This document shows positions 23,196 through 35,374 of a stretch of 64,000 bases of DNA, in pieces. A program made the position numbers and the translations under genes. The DNA lies in NCBI GenBank assembly GCA_020744425.1, contig JAGMUV010000003.1, positions 4,216,001-4,280,000 on the forward strand, written 5' to 3'. Origin of the DNA: Dactylonectria macrodidyma. Taxonomy: Eukaryota; Ascomycota; Sordariomycetes; Hypocreales; Nectriaceae. The notes below the pieces were generated by a model. It did not search any database and had not been told where the DNA came from. It worked only from the letters and a program-made list of their open reading frames with translations. Positions within the stretch are counted from its first letter, which is position 1. Each line of letters begins with the position of its first letter.

Positions 23196-23895
23196 ATGTC
23201 GGTAAGTCTGCCTTGCACATTGAAACCTGAGCAAGTAATGTCTGACGAAATGCGCCGTATTAGATTCCGTCTGGGTATGTTGTTTTTTCTCTCTCATTTC
23301 CATGGGCATATTGGATTCTGAGGTTGTCTTGATCAATATTCATGTGTCTTAGTGTCCGTATCGCAGACGAATGCATCACGGCAGTCAACGAACTCCGCTC
23401 CAAGAGAGGTGCCACGAAGCCTCGTTTCGTTATTTTCAAAATCTCCGATGATGCAAGCACCGTTATCGTGGACCAGACGTCGCTTGAGCAAGACTACGGG
23501 GTCTTCCTTCACGAACTTTCCTCTGCGGTTGATGCGAATGGAGCGCCAGCCCCTCGTTTTGCCGTCTATGATGTCGAGTATAATCTTGGGGATGACGGAA
23601 AGAGGTGCGAACAGATCCCCTCCAACCAGTGGATTCAAACTAATATTACTAGGATCAAAACCGTCTTCCTGTCCTGGGTTTCACAGGAGGCACCAATTAA
23701 GGTACCTTTTATTCTCTTATTCTTGCACCTGCAGGGTTGAATTCTGACACAGATACACAGTCTCGCATGCTCTATGCAAGTACTCGGGAGCAGCTAAATA
23801 AAGCCCTAAATCTTGGCGTTTCTATCCATGCTGACGATTTGGAGGATATTGAATGGAATAATGTTCTCAAAGAAGCCAGTGGAGGAAAAGCTTAG
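23196..23895 (+). CDS. ADF/cofilin actin-severing protein
   Basis: Actin-depolymerising factor/cofilin that binds G- and F-actin and promotes filament turnover in the cytoplasm. About 150 residues in five exons: 23196-23201, 23264-23274, 23353-23604, 23653-23701, 23761-23895. The first two exons are only 6 and 11 nt (ATGTCG, then ATTCCGTCTGG) and assemble MSIPSGVRIADECITAV, the cofilin N terminus with its regulatory Ser. Removing the 48-bp third intron, which keeps frame, gives DDGKRIKTVFLSWVSQ. The long alpha-helix with the actin-binding Lys/Arg is SRMLYASTREQLNKAL, followed by the conserved DDLEDIEW near the C terminus. The length is normal. The sequence (for example GAPAPRFAVYDVEYNLGDDGKR) differs from the common ascomycete cofilin as I recall it, so this may be a second copy. 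Confidence 0.9.
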
Positions 23896-26016
23896 GGTGA
23901 GATATTATAATATGAAGTATTATCCGTATCTTGGATGAATCAATGATGTCACATGAAATGACTACCAATCGTAGGTCTGGGTGAGCCGCCGGGGCCCCTA
24001 GGAGCCTGATAGCTTAGATACATAGCCTCCTCAGGTTCGAGTAACTCGACTGTTGGTATAACGGGTTAGGGTTAGGTGAGAGGAAAAGCTTGGTTCAGAT
24101 CGGACGGCCGGCCAAATTGGGTTTGTTGTTATTGTTATCCCAAATTGATGGAAGCGAACAGCGAATTCAGTAGTAGTCTGACTCCAAGGATGCTGAAAAC
24201 GTGGACGGCTTGAAGAAAATAGAGCAGTGTTTCAGCACTTTAGGCTTCAGGAATAGAGTATGCCTAGGGAAGAAGATGGCGAACACCGCTAGCCAGCCAC
24301 ATGGCCCCGTTCCGGAGGTCATATATAGACTGGAACGATGACAATGGCATGGAATGTTTATGGTGGCTACTTAGCCACCGTATTAACCCAAGTATCACAA
24401 GTTTTCCTGGCTATGACGAATAAGACATATCATGCATGTGGTATGAGATATGCTGTCAAGTTACCTGAGATGGCGTAGGAGGGCTTGCAAGGCATTGATC
24501 GCTGTAGAAACCTCAACAAGTCTCGCTTGGGACTTCTTCTACCCTCAGTACTGTGAACAATCTTGGTTTTTCGAACGTGGCTTAAGTTTTGCAGTGATTT
24601 CGCAATAACATAAGAGCCTGCCCTATAGCTCCTGACAAAGAAAGTCAGAGGTACTGGGTTCTAGCACCAAGGCTAAGCCACGTTCCGTAGCCGCAGTTGG
24701 CGGACAGAGTTTGAACTGAGATTCAGTGACGGTACTTATAGAAACATGGAAATTAAACCACAAGTGGCTCGAAATGGCTTCAACCATCTTGTCATCAATC
24801 AATCATAACTACAGGCGCAAGCATCTAAAAGGTTAGCTGCATAAAGAGTGCATTAGACTGCATAAGCATGTAGCAGTCCCGATACTCTCTGTGTCATGTA
24901 TAACTCAGTCTTAGAAAGAGTAGCTATACCTATCTCAACTGGGCTTAGCCAGAAGTCCACAAAGTGGCAGATGAAGAGACCTCTAACTCGCTGCAGAGTC
25001 GGGTACATAGGCAAGGAGGTACTTATGAGCTAATGCACTCTTTGTGCAGCTAAGCTTTCAGGTGCTTGCGGCTAGTACATTGCAATTCCTGCTTACTATC
25101 TGTACTTATGCAACCAACCGCGCTCTTTCTGAAATCACGACGTGGGAGGATGCCGTGTTCACGGTTGATTGGATCTGGCACAACATGCATAGAGCAGGCA
25201 CCCAATCAGTCTGGTAAATTGATCATGCGTCCAAGACACCTTGCAAACCAAGCCACCAATTATAATCATTTGTCCCAAACAAGGTTGAAAGTTTCCAAGG
25301 TGTATTGCAAACGAGGCACCCAACCAGCATCCAATACTACACGACGGTACCAAGATGAGACATTTTTCTGCAGCCTCTACCACCCGTTACTCCATCCTGT
25401 GACACGCAACCCAACCAAAGACTTCAACAAAACTACTGCTAAGCTATGTATCCCGTGTGCAATGCATTCATGACTCCACCAGCCAACTCGGCTACAGAAA
25501 ACGCGGTGAGAGAGACTTGATAAAGACGAGCCACAATACCTCAAGGAGGCGGAGCTAGCGAACAAACCAGCATCACATTACTCGTAAGCGGTCTTTGCAC
25601 TGCCCCAAAGGGACCTAGGCGCTGTAGCTGGGTATGTCTGAAACATCGTCAGCCTTTGATAAGTCTCAAGCGTAAGGCAACCACTCCGCGGAGGGTTTGT
25701 GGCTGTTTAGGCTTGAACCCTACACACCCTCAACACTTCCAACTGTCAGTTCATCAAGACGCTAGCGGCTTCCTTCCATTGGTAGCCGTAAAAGTAATAA
25801 ATCACCTCGCAGGCTGCGGCCTAATCATGCTGCTGATCTACCGCCCTTATAAGCCCGTGTGGCAGCACTTAAACTGCTCCCGGGGACGTTTTAGGTTTGC
25901 CCTTGTGCCCATGCATGCTGACACGAAAATCGTCGCCTACACTTCAAGCAACTCACCCTCTTCAAAGCGAAATCAACAACCGCCTGCCTTAAATCCTCTG
26001 TCCTAACTTTATCACG
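23896..26016. other. Gene-poor 2.1-kb region
   Basis: No gene supported. The 135-codon frame at 25066-25473 overlaps antisense frames and has no recognisable feature. An interstitial TTAGGG pair is at 24063-24076. The last part precedes the large gene that starts at 26017. Confidence 0.4.
24063..24076 (+). repeat. Short interstitial telomere-like repeat
   Basis: Two consecutive TTAGGG-type units (GGGTTAGGGTTAGG) away from any chromosome end. Such a short tract can arise by chance or mark a healed break; nothing nearby decides which. Confidence 0.4.
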
Positions 26017-29000
26017 ATGGAGAGTGGTCTTTCAATAACCTTTGTGAAGTACGTTAATAAAAACTTGACTGAAGGCATAGGTTGCGACGGGCAGCCTGCC
26101 GATTTCATTACCCTATCTACCCTCCAGGCGTATTGGCAGCCCGAGACATTGAATGAAGCCCTTGGGGCCAGCAGTCTCGGCATTGGAAAATACATCGAGC
26201 AGTTGATCAACGATGACTTTGTCCGCGTCTTGTCGGTGCTCGCATACATTGGACAGCAACACCGCATCGACTACTTCATCATGCACAAGCTCAACGACCA
26301 CCAGCTGCCACTCACCACTAAGCCGGCCAAATGGCCAGATAAATGGCCAGATAATCCACCAACAAATAACCTTTTGTTCGCTGAGTTCTATAAGAATCAA
26401 TGGAAATTCTGCGCTTTGGAGTTTGGAACTGGTGGTTTTCGCAAGGGAGTGCTATACCCGCAACCCATTTTGCCAGTGAAATACGAGCAATGCGTAAGCC
26501 AAAACGTCGCTAATGACGAGGTGGCCGTTGTTTGGAATGTCCGAATTCTTGACAGGCACAAGGTGTTAATCCCCACTGTGAGTTTCACCTTGTTCACGAT
26601 GACAACACGTCCATAACAGACTAATTTTACGAAGGGAACAGTTTTTCCCAAGGTTCATGAAGGAGATGAAGCAAAACTCGGTTGGCTCGGCGACGTGGAC
26701 CGAACACAGTACTGGACTCGACGTGCTCATGAGGTATCCAAAATCATCGCAATGCGAGATACCAGGCAGCATGCTTGCTTTCACGACGGGTCCGGAATTC
26801 TGGATCCTGCAGTGATATTGCACAAGGAGGCTTCAGTTGACGGTCAAAGACGGGTCATGATTTACTCACAGATACGTGAGTTGATGCTCAACAACAACCC
26901 CCAAACTTGTCTTGTAGTTCAGGTAGATGCCAAAACGCCCCATTTCCTAGGTCGAAAGATTGTGAAAGGCTTATTGACGGATGTCGGATCTCAGCGCAGA
27001 CATAGTTTCCCGGAGCAGCTTGGAGCTCGCAAGCTTCATCATGTGTATGCTCTGCAACTCATGGCGATGATGGGTGACAGCAAACAACTGGCGATTGCTT
27101 TCTCAAATGCGGAGTTTCAAAGGAAAATCCCGAGAGCATTGGAGCAGATAAAGTCAGTATCGGGTCACGAGCAGGTTTGGCTTCCATGCCCCCTCAAAAC
27201 ATCTAGGGGCAGATTCACTAACCAGATACTGACTGTCTGAAGATGTTCTTTACCTATTACTCTAAGCAGATGCCTACGATGACTGCCCGAGTCACCACAT
27301 ATGTTCTCGAAAAGCCTGCCCAAGATGTCATGAGAGACGAGACAAATTTGGCATCGGTACTCAGCTCGCCCCACAGACTCCAAACAAGTAACACTTCTGT
27401 GGATTACACAATCCATGAGCAAAGCTTGAGTGAGGACCTCTTCCCCGTAGACTATTCTCTGCAGGCAATTCTCAACCGTGTTTCGCAACACTTCAAAATC
27501 AACAGGATTGCTGGAAGCATGTGCGTTTTGACGGATGGGATGCGGACGGCTGAAGGGAAGCGACTGGATGATGGAATTGTAGGATACGCGAAGAGGGTCA
27601 AAACCTATCATTTTTCCGCGCCGCGAATTATAATCCATATCATCAGATTTGGCCATGAGTATGACAAGAGTAGCTGGCTAATGGATGTGGGCGACAATAT
27701 CGTGGGCCAGGATGGTTTAGGCAGCTGGTGAGTCCCCCCAAACCCCTTCTCAGCGTTGGGAGGGAGGCATTGAACCGAAAGTACAGCTCTATCGCGGATA
27801 CGAGACACTACGACGAGCAGGTAGTCGACAATATTCTCGGAAGCTCATCTAAACTCAGTGGCCCTGAGGGCACCCGCCTGGCTTTGACCGAACAGCCAGT
27901 AACAGCGGCAGTTATGCCAAGTCAACCCGAGGCAAGCGCTTCTATTGAAAGTGTCTTACGACAACAACCAGCCTCTACAACGCCTTCTTCGACATCGAGG
28001 AGCGCATGGACCAAACGCATCGCCAACACTCAGATTTCCGCACAAACATCAATCCCTAGCCAGTCAGGCTGTCGCAGTTTATTTATGCATGTTATCGAAG
28101 AAGATGTGGAACATTCTCCAGCAACTCTCCCTCAAGATTTTGATTATCCGCAAAACACATTGGAACAAGAGATTACGGCATCAGACCGCACTTCAACAAT
28201 GTTCACAACATCAGTGACATTCTCCCCTCAGCAGCGAGAAGATGCCATCGAACGATTCTCACGGGCGATACTGAAATCCTTACAAATGAACTTGAATTGT
28301 TGTGCTGCAAGCAACTGGTCACGTCAACATACTCTACCTTTGATCCAACAGGCATTAAAGACATACTCACAATCCGCCAGAGTGGATGAGTCCGAAGCAG
28401 CTCAGGTGAAGGGATTGAAGCTAATTCGGCATCTGAGGACAGATATCGCCCAGAGGATTCAAGACAGTGTGCTTGGAGCTTCCCAAGAACTGGAGGCTAC
28501 TAATCCTACGGTCGACCTTACCCAGGTAACAGAGATGGACGTCTCAGAGAAAATCAGCCGTTGGCACTCAATGACCCAGCAATTCGATCGACTTGGAACC
28601 ATGCACTACGTCCATGGTCGAGTAAAGTATTCGCCAAGCTCAACATCAAGTTCCAGGTTGTCAGTAAATACACGTTCGGACATCGATCTCGAAGATGCTC
28701 AGCTTTTTGGTACCGCCGTCAATCCAGTCGAGATTTTAGGGCGATTAAAAGAACAACCCGTCTTTGTAGACCTCGTTAAGAGGATAGAAACACTCCTTCA
28801 ACAATATCACGGCCAAAAGATGCACTTAATCCGCCAGAAGACGTCTCTTGCTCTCAGACGTCAGACTATCAATAGGGAAACTGACGGTACACTACTGTCT
28901 GCTGTCTTCAAGATTGGCTGGAACTTACCCGGATTCTTGAGCAAAAACTATCCTGCGGGCATTCGCCAGAACCTAAAAAAGATCATTGCAGTCACAGGTC

Positions 29001-31377
29001 AGGTCGAAGGCGCAAAATTATGCTCCGTAGGCGAGTATTTGAAAGCAAATTGGCCAGGTGAAGAAAAACATCTGCTTATGGCAGCAGAAGAGGCGCTGTT
29101 GGGCAGAAATAGGTGGTCATCAAGGTTGCAGAGTGAGATCAAAAATCTCCCGATTGCTTAACCAAGCTAACCAGATCTTACAGAGTCCTTATTTGGAGGA
29201 TCGAAGAGATCTCGAAAGCTGTCGTTTGACGGCTCCATGGATAAATTGACTGCTAGAGGTGACGAGGACTTTATCATCTCAATCGCGCAACAGCTAGCAT
29301 GGCTCGCAGCAGTGTGCCAAGAAAAAGAAGATGAGCCAACATATGCCTATGTTGGATTTGATGAAGTCCCCTCCAATACTCCTGGCATGCCTGTCTTCAA
29401 AATTGAGGCAAAACTTGAGAAAATCCCATTGATGCAAAATAAAGATCAATGTTGGATAAGCATCGTGGGGCCAGCTGTGCTCATTCAAGGTTTTCCGGTA
29501 CCAGCCAGAAGCCATGGTGAAAAAGGCCTTGAAGTTAACATTGCAACTATGGCCACGATATTAAATACTCCCAAGGCCGTGACGTTTGGTAATGGATTTG
29601 TCTTCAAGGCAAGATGTCAAGCTCTAGTACCAATCGAACGCCTTGGCTCGTCAATTCAGTGGCATGTGCTAGACACATATCCACGAAAGCTAGAGTGGGA
29701 GGAGATCGACAGAGCCTGTCTTACTCGGCTTCTTGGAACCACCAAGTCTGATGCGTTGTGGAAGTCTCGTTCATTCTTTGGATGGTGTCCTCGGGTTCTA
29801 GAACTTCTTGGTGAGACGATTTCTTTGACTAATTATGTGTGGGCACTATCAACTGACATGACACAGGGACCGACAAATTTGACTACAGTATAGTTGACTA
29901 TTCCAAGGCTGTTACAATATCGAAGCGGGTGCAAATTGAAAAAGTGGTATTTGGCTTCAGTCAATGGGTTACCTTTACTGCCGATATATCCTTAGGAAGA
30001 AAGGACGGGGTCATAAATCAGCGGCCCGACGACTATGAGGCAATTCTGGATGATGCTAGGGACACGCCCATTATTATTCACGACACGTTTCAGAAGCGCG
30101 CCTATCAGACAAATGCGGAAGATCTAACACTGCAAATTTTGCTTCATCGCAAAGAAAACCAGGCACATGATCGCCAGCCAGTTGCCAACAGCCAACAAGG
30201 CGAACCCTTCGTATTCGCAAATCCAGACCGACGCGCAAAACCGACTCGACAGGTCATGCTGGAGAACGCGGAGAAGATATCGTCCATTCGCAAGCAGTTC
30301 TCCAGCGCAGATGAACAGGCAAGACGCTTTAAAAACGATGTCAAGCTGGTATATTCCACAATCGATTCACTCTGGGCCAACGCCTATGCCAGCGAAGCGA
30401 AAAGCTCTCTCAAGGTTGGGCTCAGTATCGGTTCCGACGTGCATGGCTGGGAATACATGGATATCTTGAACGACCACAAGTCTATAAGGCCAAAGTCTGT
30501 TTCATTGAAGAGAACATCCGGAAGATGGGACAAATACGCCATTGATATCAAGGCAGTGGTTCTGTTCGCAGCGAACATTGGCGATATTCTTCTCCCAGCA
30601 CAGCCATCAGCTACATGTCTAGGCTTTGCGTCCTTGCCAAAAGATGAGTGCTATCTAGCCGTCAAAGTTGATTCAATACAGAGTCTCTATTCCCGACAAG
30701 GTTGCTCTCAGGACCAGAAGAAGTTAACAGACTCGGGGTTGACACTTCACTGCCATGCGGATCTTTTCAACATTTGCCAGGCCGCAGAGTCACCGCAACA
30801 CCAGCCGTGCTGCCAAAGTCGCTTAGTACGCTTGATCAAATCCTCAGCTCTTACAAGGAACTACCGTCCAATTGAATTCAAGAAGGATGGTGCAGTGATC
30901 ATCGGCCAGAGCAAAAGCTTCTCCGTGACCTGTGACTGGAAATCGACGTTTGCATCAAAGCTGGCCATTTCTGCAGACCCTGAACAGACTCCTTTACTCA
31001 AACCTAATGACAAGGGTTTACAGCAGATGGCTGGCAAACAAAAGGCTGTCGATATCAACATGCATGTGCCTCAAGTTGGTGACATCATCGGAGCCGAGAC
31101 GAGGTCTAGAGCAATTTCGGCTCCAGAGCCGGGTGATCATGCTTCCAGCACAAATCATTCAATTGCTAGTGGCTCCGGTTCATCACCAATGAGCGTACCT
31201 ATTTCAGGTTCCATGACCTCTTCAAGTCATACCAGTGCATCACAGGGTAAGACATGGGGCTGCTTGAAACCGTCCGATACTCTAGATAGCCGAGAGCAAA
31301 GCCGAGAGAAGGAACTAAACGGAAACGGACGAATCATGACCGTGGTTTACTCAACAAGTATAGGACATAGTGCGTGA
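26017..31377 (+). CDS. Very large uncharacterised fungal protein (about 1,700 residues)
   Basis: Six exons in one consistent frame: 26017-26577, 26635-27174, 27243-27727, about 27754-29132, 29184-29810, 29867-31377. Introns are 57, 68, about 26 or 35, 51 and 56 bp. The first ~190 residues, including FAEFYKNQWKFCALEF, resemble (from memory) the segment before the kinase domain in some fungal Ser/Thr kinases, but no glycine loop or HRD/DFG motif follows. The exon-3 end has a striking hydrophobic/Gly segment (IIIHIIRFGHEYDKSSWLM, then DVGDNIVGQDGLGSW). The part with GPAVLIQGFPVPARS, SIQWHVLD and HGWEYMDIL resembles a conserved region of large fungal ankyrin-type proteins, but no ankyrin repeats are present. 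Function unknown. The third junction is abnormally short, so this could instead be two adjacent genes or a decaying gene. Confidence 0.55.
26329..26352 (+). repeat. Perfect 12-bp tandem duplication inside the large gene
   Basis: AAATGGCCAGAT occurs twice in direct succession. It keeps frame and encodes KWPD twice. It looks like a recent slippage event within coding sequence. Confidence 0.8.
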
Positions 31378-32501
31378 GAGTTCAATTAGTCCACTCACAA
31401 GCACCATGCAGTGTAATTGCAAGAACTTCTTACGTTCATCGAGATCATTGAAATCGACTCAATATTTCCAAGATTTTCCTCCTCGAGGCAACATGTCACT
31501 GAATGACGAAATCCAATATCGTCAATTGTGGATACTATTCGCCACATGATGATGATTGAGACGTAGCCTGTCAGCCTCCAGGCACCAGCCGTGATTCACG
31601 TCAGCCGCAGAAAAATACACTCACATTGGCTAGATTCTGCCAGGCATGGGAATCACATAAAATGCTCACCGCCCTTAAAAATTAGTATATAAAGCCCTCC
31701 AGGCGAGCAGCTTCCTCTCGCTTTTCTTTCCTCCTTAGCTTTCTTTGCCAAATGGCTTAGATCAAGTGTAGTATCTGTTCTTTTCAGTTTAATCTCTGTC
31801 ACGTCTCCATGTGGGACAACCTTGATTGCAATTTTTGGTTCTCGGGTAGTCTCCTCTGTGCTTGCACACGATTCCACCCACTGTGTCCCTGGTTCTACAC
31901 TACCTCCAGGTGATGCGACCGACTTTTCATTGTTGACCCGGGCTTGCCTGGGAAGCGAAGAAGAGTGTTGGGATTGTTTTCAGCATTAACTAGTGACATA
32001 TGGCAAACTTTACGTCATTGCTTGAACGCAAGGCAGAAGTTTTCGACGTCTAGAGTGGTGGTCCAGTACAGCAGAGTGCGCATGGAGCTTCTGACGTTCT
32101 GGGCGAGCTGACTAGATTCCTGTAGGGTAAGAGCCGAATCAGCAATTAGTTAGGCTCGCATCGCAAGGTGTACGAACTCGTGATTTGCTTCTAACATATG
32201 CGATACTAAGACAGATGAATGTGCCAAATGGAGAGATCTGGATTTTCATACAGTCTCTGCCTCGCCAGGGTTATCTATAACAAAGGCGCCACTAAGGAGC
32301 GATAGAGAAAGAAGGACCACCAAGAAAATAGAGACAAGTCTTAAGGCGGGCTACCTTCAAATACAACAGGGTATAAGTTCATCAAAGTTCCGGCTAATGT
32401 TTTATAAATGAGCATCATCATAGATCAATTCGGCCTCAAAAAAAACACATCATAGCCAGGCAAGCCCTTTGTTTCCTTTGTTACAAAATGCAAAAAGGAA
32501 T
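31378..32501. other. Intergenic with possible small minus-strand frame
   Basis: No gene is firmly supported. A minus-strand frame from about 31950 to 31653 is open (its codons include VESCASTEETTREPK and LDLSHLAKKAKEERKARG) and starts after a CCCAG acceptor-like site. A second minus-strand stretch at about 32127-32025, with acceptor CTACAG before it, reads ESSQLAQNVRSSMRTLLYW and ends in a stop. They could be exons of a small or decayed gene, but I found no start and no frame-consistent junction. Confidence 0.25.
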
Positions 32502-32582
32502 GCGTAATCTGGGAATCGAACCCAGGGCTCCCCGACGTTGCTCGGATGGCAACGGAGAATTTTACCACTAAACCAATTACGC
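32502..32582 (-). tRNA. tRNA-Gly (anticodon GCC) with 11-nt intron
   Basis: On the minus strand the acceptor arm GCGTAAT pairs perfectly with ATTACGC. The D arm contains TGGTTTAGTGGTAAA. The T arm is CTGGG-TTCGATT-CCCAG. The anticodon stem CTCCG/CGGGG (one G-T pair) encloses TTGCCA plus T, with the anticodon GCC at 32550-32548. An intron of 11 nt (32546-32536) sits one base after the anticodon, the canonical position. The encoded molecule delivers glycine at GGC/GGU codons. No CCA is encoded, as usual for eukaryotes. Confidence 0.93.
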
Positions 32583-32972
32583 TCGTTATTTGATGGGAGG
32601 GCCCCCGCATTTGAGATCCATATTGCGCGCGTCTCCTACCAACAGAACTGATGCTAACATTCCCATCTCTTCAATTCGACCCAATTCGTGAATTAGAATT
32701 TGCTATTTTCTGTGGATAGGTGTACCTTTTGTGCCATTCTACTCCACAGAGTAATCTCACACCTTTTCTCAAGCCGGTGCGATCATCGTAATACTATTCA
32801 TCACAATCCTTCGTCCATCTTGAAATAATAGTACAAGAAGTGAGTAGAGTTCTTAACTTTGAATCAGCCCACTGACCAGCCTCAAATTCTCAACACTAAT
32901 TTACAAAGGTATGCTTGGCGACACTCCATGTCGCTATATTGTTACAATCAGAACACATGTCATCTCCAAACA
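32583..32972. other. Short intergenic region
   Basis: It lies between the tRNA gene and the 3' end of the next regulator. AT-rich and without a gene. Confidence 0.45.
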
Positions 32973-35374
32973 TTATCTCATGACATCGTTCGAATACATG
33001 ACCGAACTGAACCCGGTTGTGAACCAATCATTTGAACTCAATGCCTTTGCGCCCAGTGTCGATTCATCTTCATTTCGATTCAATCTCAGCAATTGCAATA
33101 TCTCGGCTTCGGCTTGCATCTCTCGAGCTTCCTGGGTATCGTTGGATTGTATCAGGGCGTTGTCAATCGGCTGGTTCATCCACTCGCCCTGAAATCGACC
33201 GGCGAGAACTGTCTTATGGATCGCTCTTGAGGCAACGCCATGCAAAGCGCGCACCATAAGATATCCTCGTGCCTTGTCTCTATCAGAGTCATACTTTTCA
33301 AAAAAGGTCAGGAACTCCTTGAGCATATGAAGGTCTGTCAGAACCTCAGGTGATTCTTTGTTTTGTAGGATGTTGAGGAAAACGACATCGACACTCCATG
33401 CCAAATGGTCAAGTAGGTATCTGCAAATATCGTATTAGTTGGTCTGTTTCCGGATCAACGCAAGTTAGGTCGGATATTTCTTACATTGTATATGGATGGC
33501 GAAGGTCATGATAACCCAGTAACGAAAGCGATGCCCGTGCTGCGTTGATGCATTTGAGCTGGCTGGTGCTGGCACTGCTACTTGGCTCACTGTTACTCAG
33601 CGCCTGAGTGAGCGTTACGCTGTGAATAGCGATCAAGAGCTGGAAATAGGTGCAATGAAGAGTCGTAATAGGCATTAGCATTGTGTAGCTCACATTTGGA
33701 AGCGGCCTATGGGGGTGGACAATGTCCGGTATTTGATTCCTCCAATCCCGAAGCTCCTGGTCAAGCTTGTTGACGCCGGCATGTAGTAGTTGCTTGGAGC
33801 GGCGGGACGTGAACCCGGACCGAAGCATGCGGTAGCATTTGGTTTGTATTTCGGCCAGTAACACCGATTCGCGAAGGTAATTCATGGTTGAGCCATCCGG
33901 AAGTACTTGTGTACTGTATCCATCTTCTGGTTGCTTGTCAGGTAGCGGAGGACGGAGGTCATCTGATATGCAGGGAGGCTTTCCTAATCGCATAGAGAGG
34001 TCTCTATCCATGACGTAAGCTTGCCAGAAGAGTCGTTGTTTATGTAGCGCATCCGATTTCTGGTTGATCGCCGAACCGGCCGGCTGGCTGTATCCTGCTA
34101 TGATGATCATTTGCGCGGCTGCTCCAAGAATAGTGGCGGCGTGATTGTTTCTCGATGTGAGCATGAGGTAGAAGGTCTTTTGCCATTAGTTATCTACACA
34201 CATAGATCGACCATGGACAGGGCATCATACCGTCGCCAAGCATACACCGATTGCCGTGATATCTGGCTCGTCTGTGATGATGTATGGAAGCGTCTTCAAG
34301 GTGTTTTGCAATAGTCTCTCGGAATGCTCATTTCGCATGCCACTGATAGTGCGTAGAGAAACCGCACAAACGATGCTCAGAGCAGCATACCGGCTTGCAA
34401 CAGGACACGCCGTGGCAATTGGTCCATTTTGGGCCAAAGATACAAGATGTTCAACCAGAAAGAAGCACATATTCTCGTTAAGAGGATGCAGAAAGTCTGA
34501 TACGTTTAGGTAAATATGTGCGCTTGGTTAACTCAAATAGGGGGCGCATACCTGCTAGACACTGGTCAATGACGTCTTGCGGTGGAAGGGGATCCATCTG
34601 GCCAGCATCAAAATGCAGTGTGGGAAAGTTTTGCGAACCCTCCGCATGCTGCAAGATCTGGCTGAAGCTGTTGTCGCCGACTAGTGCATCAATCCACACT
34701 GCACTCTGCTGAGAGAGTATAGAGCAGGAACCTTCGAAGGAAAAGCCAAGTTGGGTTGAAAGAGGAGGGATTGATGTATCAGGGTGAGAGAGATTGTCAA
34801 TAAGTTCTTCTGCACTGTCGTCATGCTCCAATGGTGGTGGTGGCAGCGATGGTACTACACGAGGTGAGAAAGAGGAAGTGCTATACACAATCTAGGGAAA
34901 TCATACTGGAAAGCTCAGTGGTACTCTGGGACGTTGAACCTTCATCGCTAGAGTCTACACTCGTTGCATTTAGCCCACAGGACTTATCAGCAACAACACG
35001 CTTCGCTTGGTGTAGAGACAATTTGCGCTGGATTTCGTCGAGTCGGTGGGACATGTCACGGTATGATCTAAGCGTTGGTGGGCCGTGTTAGAGACATATG
35101 TGCCGCAGCACTCAAGCATAAGCCTAAAACTTACACTCTACTGGTGTGAGCGCGTTTCCTGCTCTGTGGATACGAACACGAGTCCCCGCGCTTTTGGCAG
35201 TTGGAACATGTAGGCTCAACACCATCACATTTGACCTGCATCATCTGATGTCAGCTGAGCGTCATGTCTCAGATCGATGAGAGAACCAACCTTCCGCTTC
35301 CGGCAAATCGTACATGACCAGCGCGGCTTCTCCCTTGTCGCTGGCGCAGCCGCCGAAGGAGCGGCCACTGACAT
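32973..35374 (-). CDS. Zn2Cys6 transcription factor with fungal_trans-type middle region
   Basis: Nuclear C6 zinc-cluster regulator in seven exons: 35374-35291, 35235 to about 35158, about 35070 to 34950, about 34890-34552, 34496-34231, 34176-33485, 33420-32973. The zinc cluster spans intron 1 and reads SCTICRKRKVKCDG, then EPTCSNCQKRGDSCSYP, with canonical C-x2-C-x6-C spacing. A short coiled-coil-like linker follows (YRDMSHRLDEIQRKLSLHQ). The region around RLFWQAYVMDRDLSMRLGKP is the signature core of the fungal-specific regulatory domain (PF04082). The upstream in-frame GTG is not a start; the first ATG is at 35374. The third intron's borders are uncertain: a GTAGAC donor keeps frame but is non-ideal. 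It diverges from the DUF7730-like gene. Target pathway unknown. Confidence 0.87.

Noticed and set aside
23605..23652. Sixteen extra residues in cofilin
   Set aside because: The 48-bp segment begins GTGCGA and ends TACTAG. Its removal restores the conserved GKR-KTVFLSW region, so it is an intron.
25066..25473. 135-codon plus-strand frame as a gene
   Set aside because: No recognisable domain, overlapped by antisense frames, and no leader or splice signals to support it.
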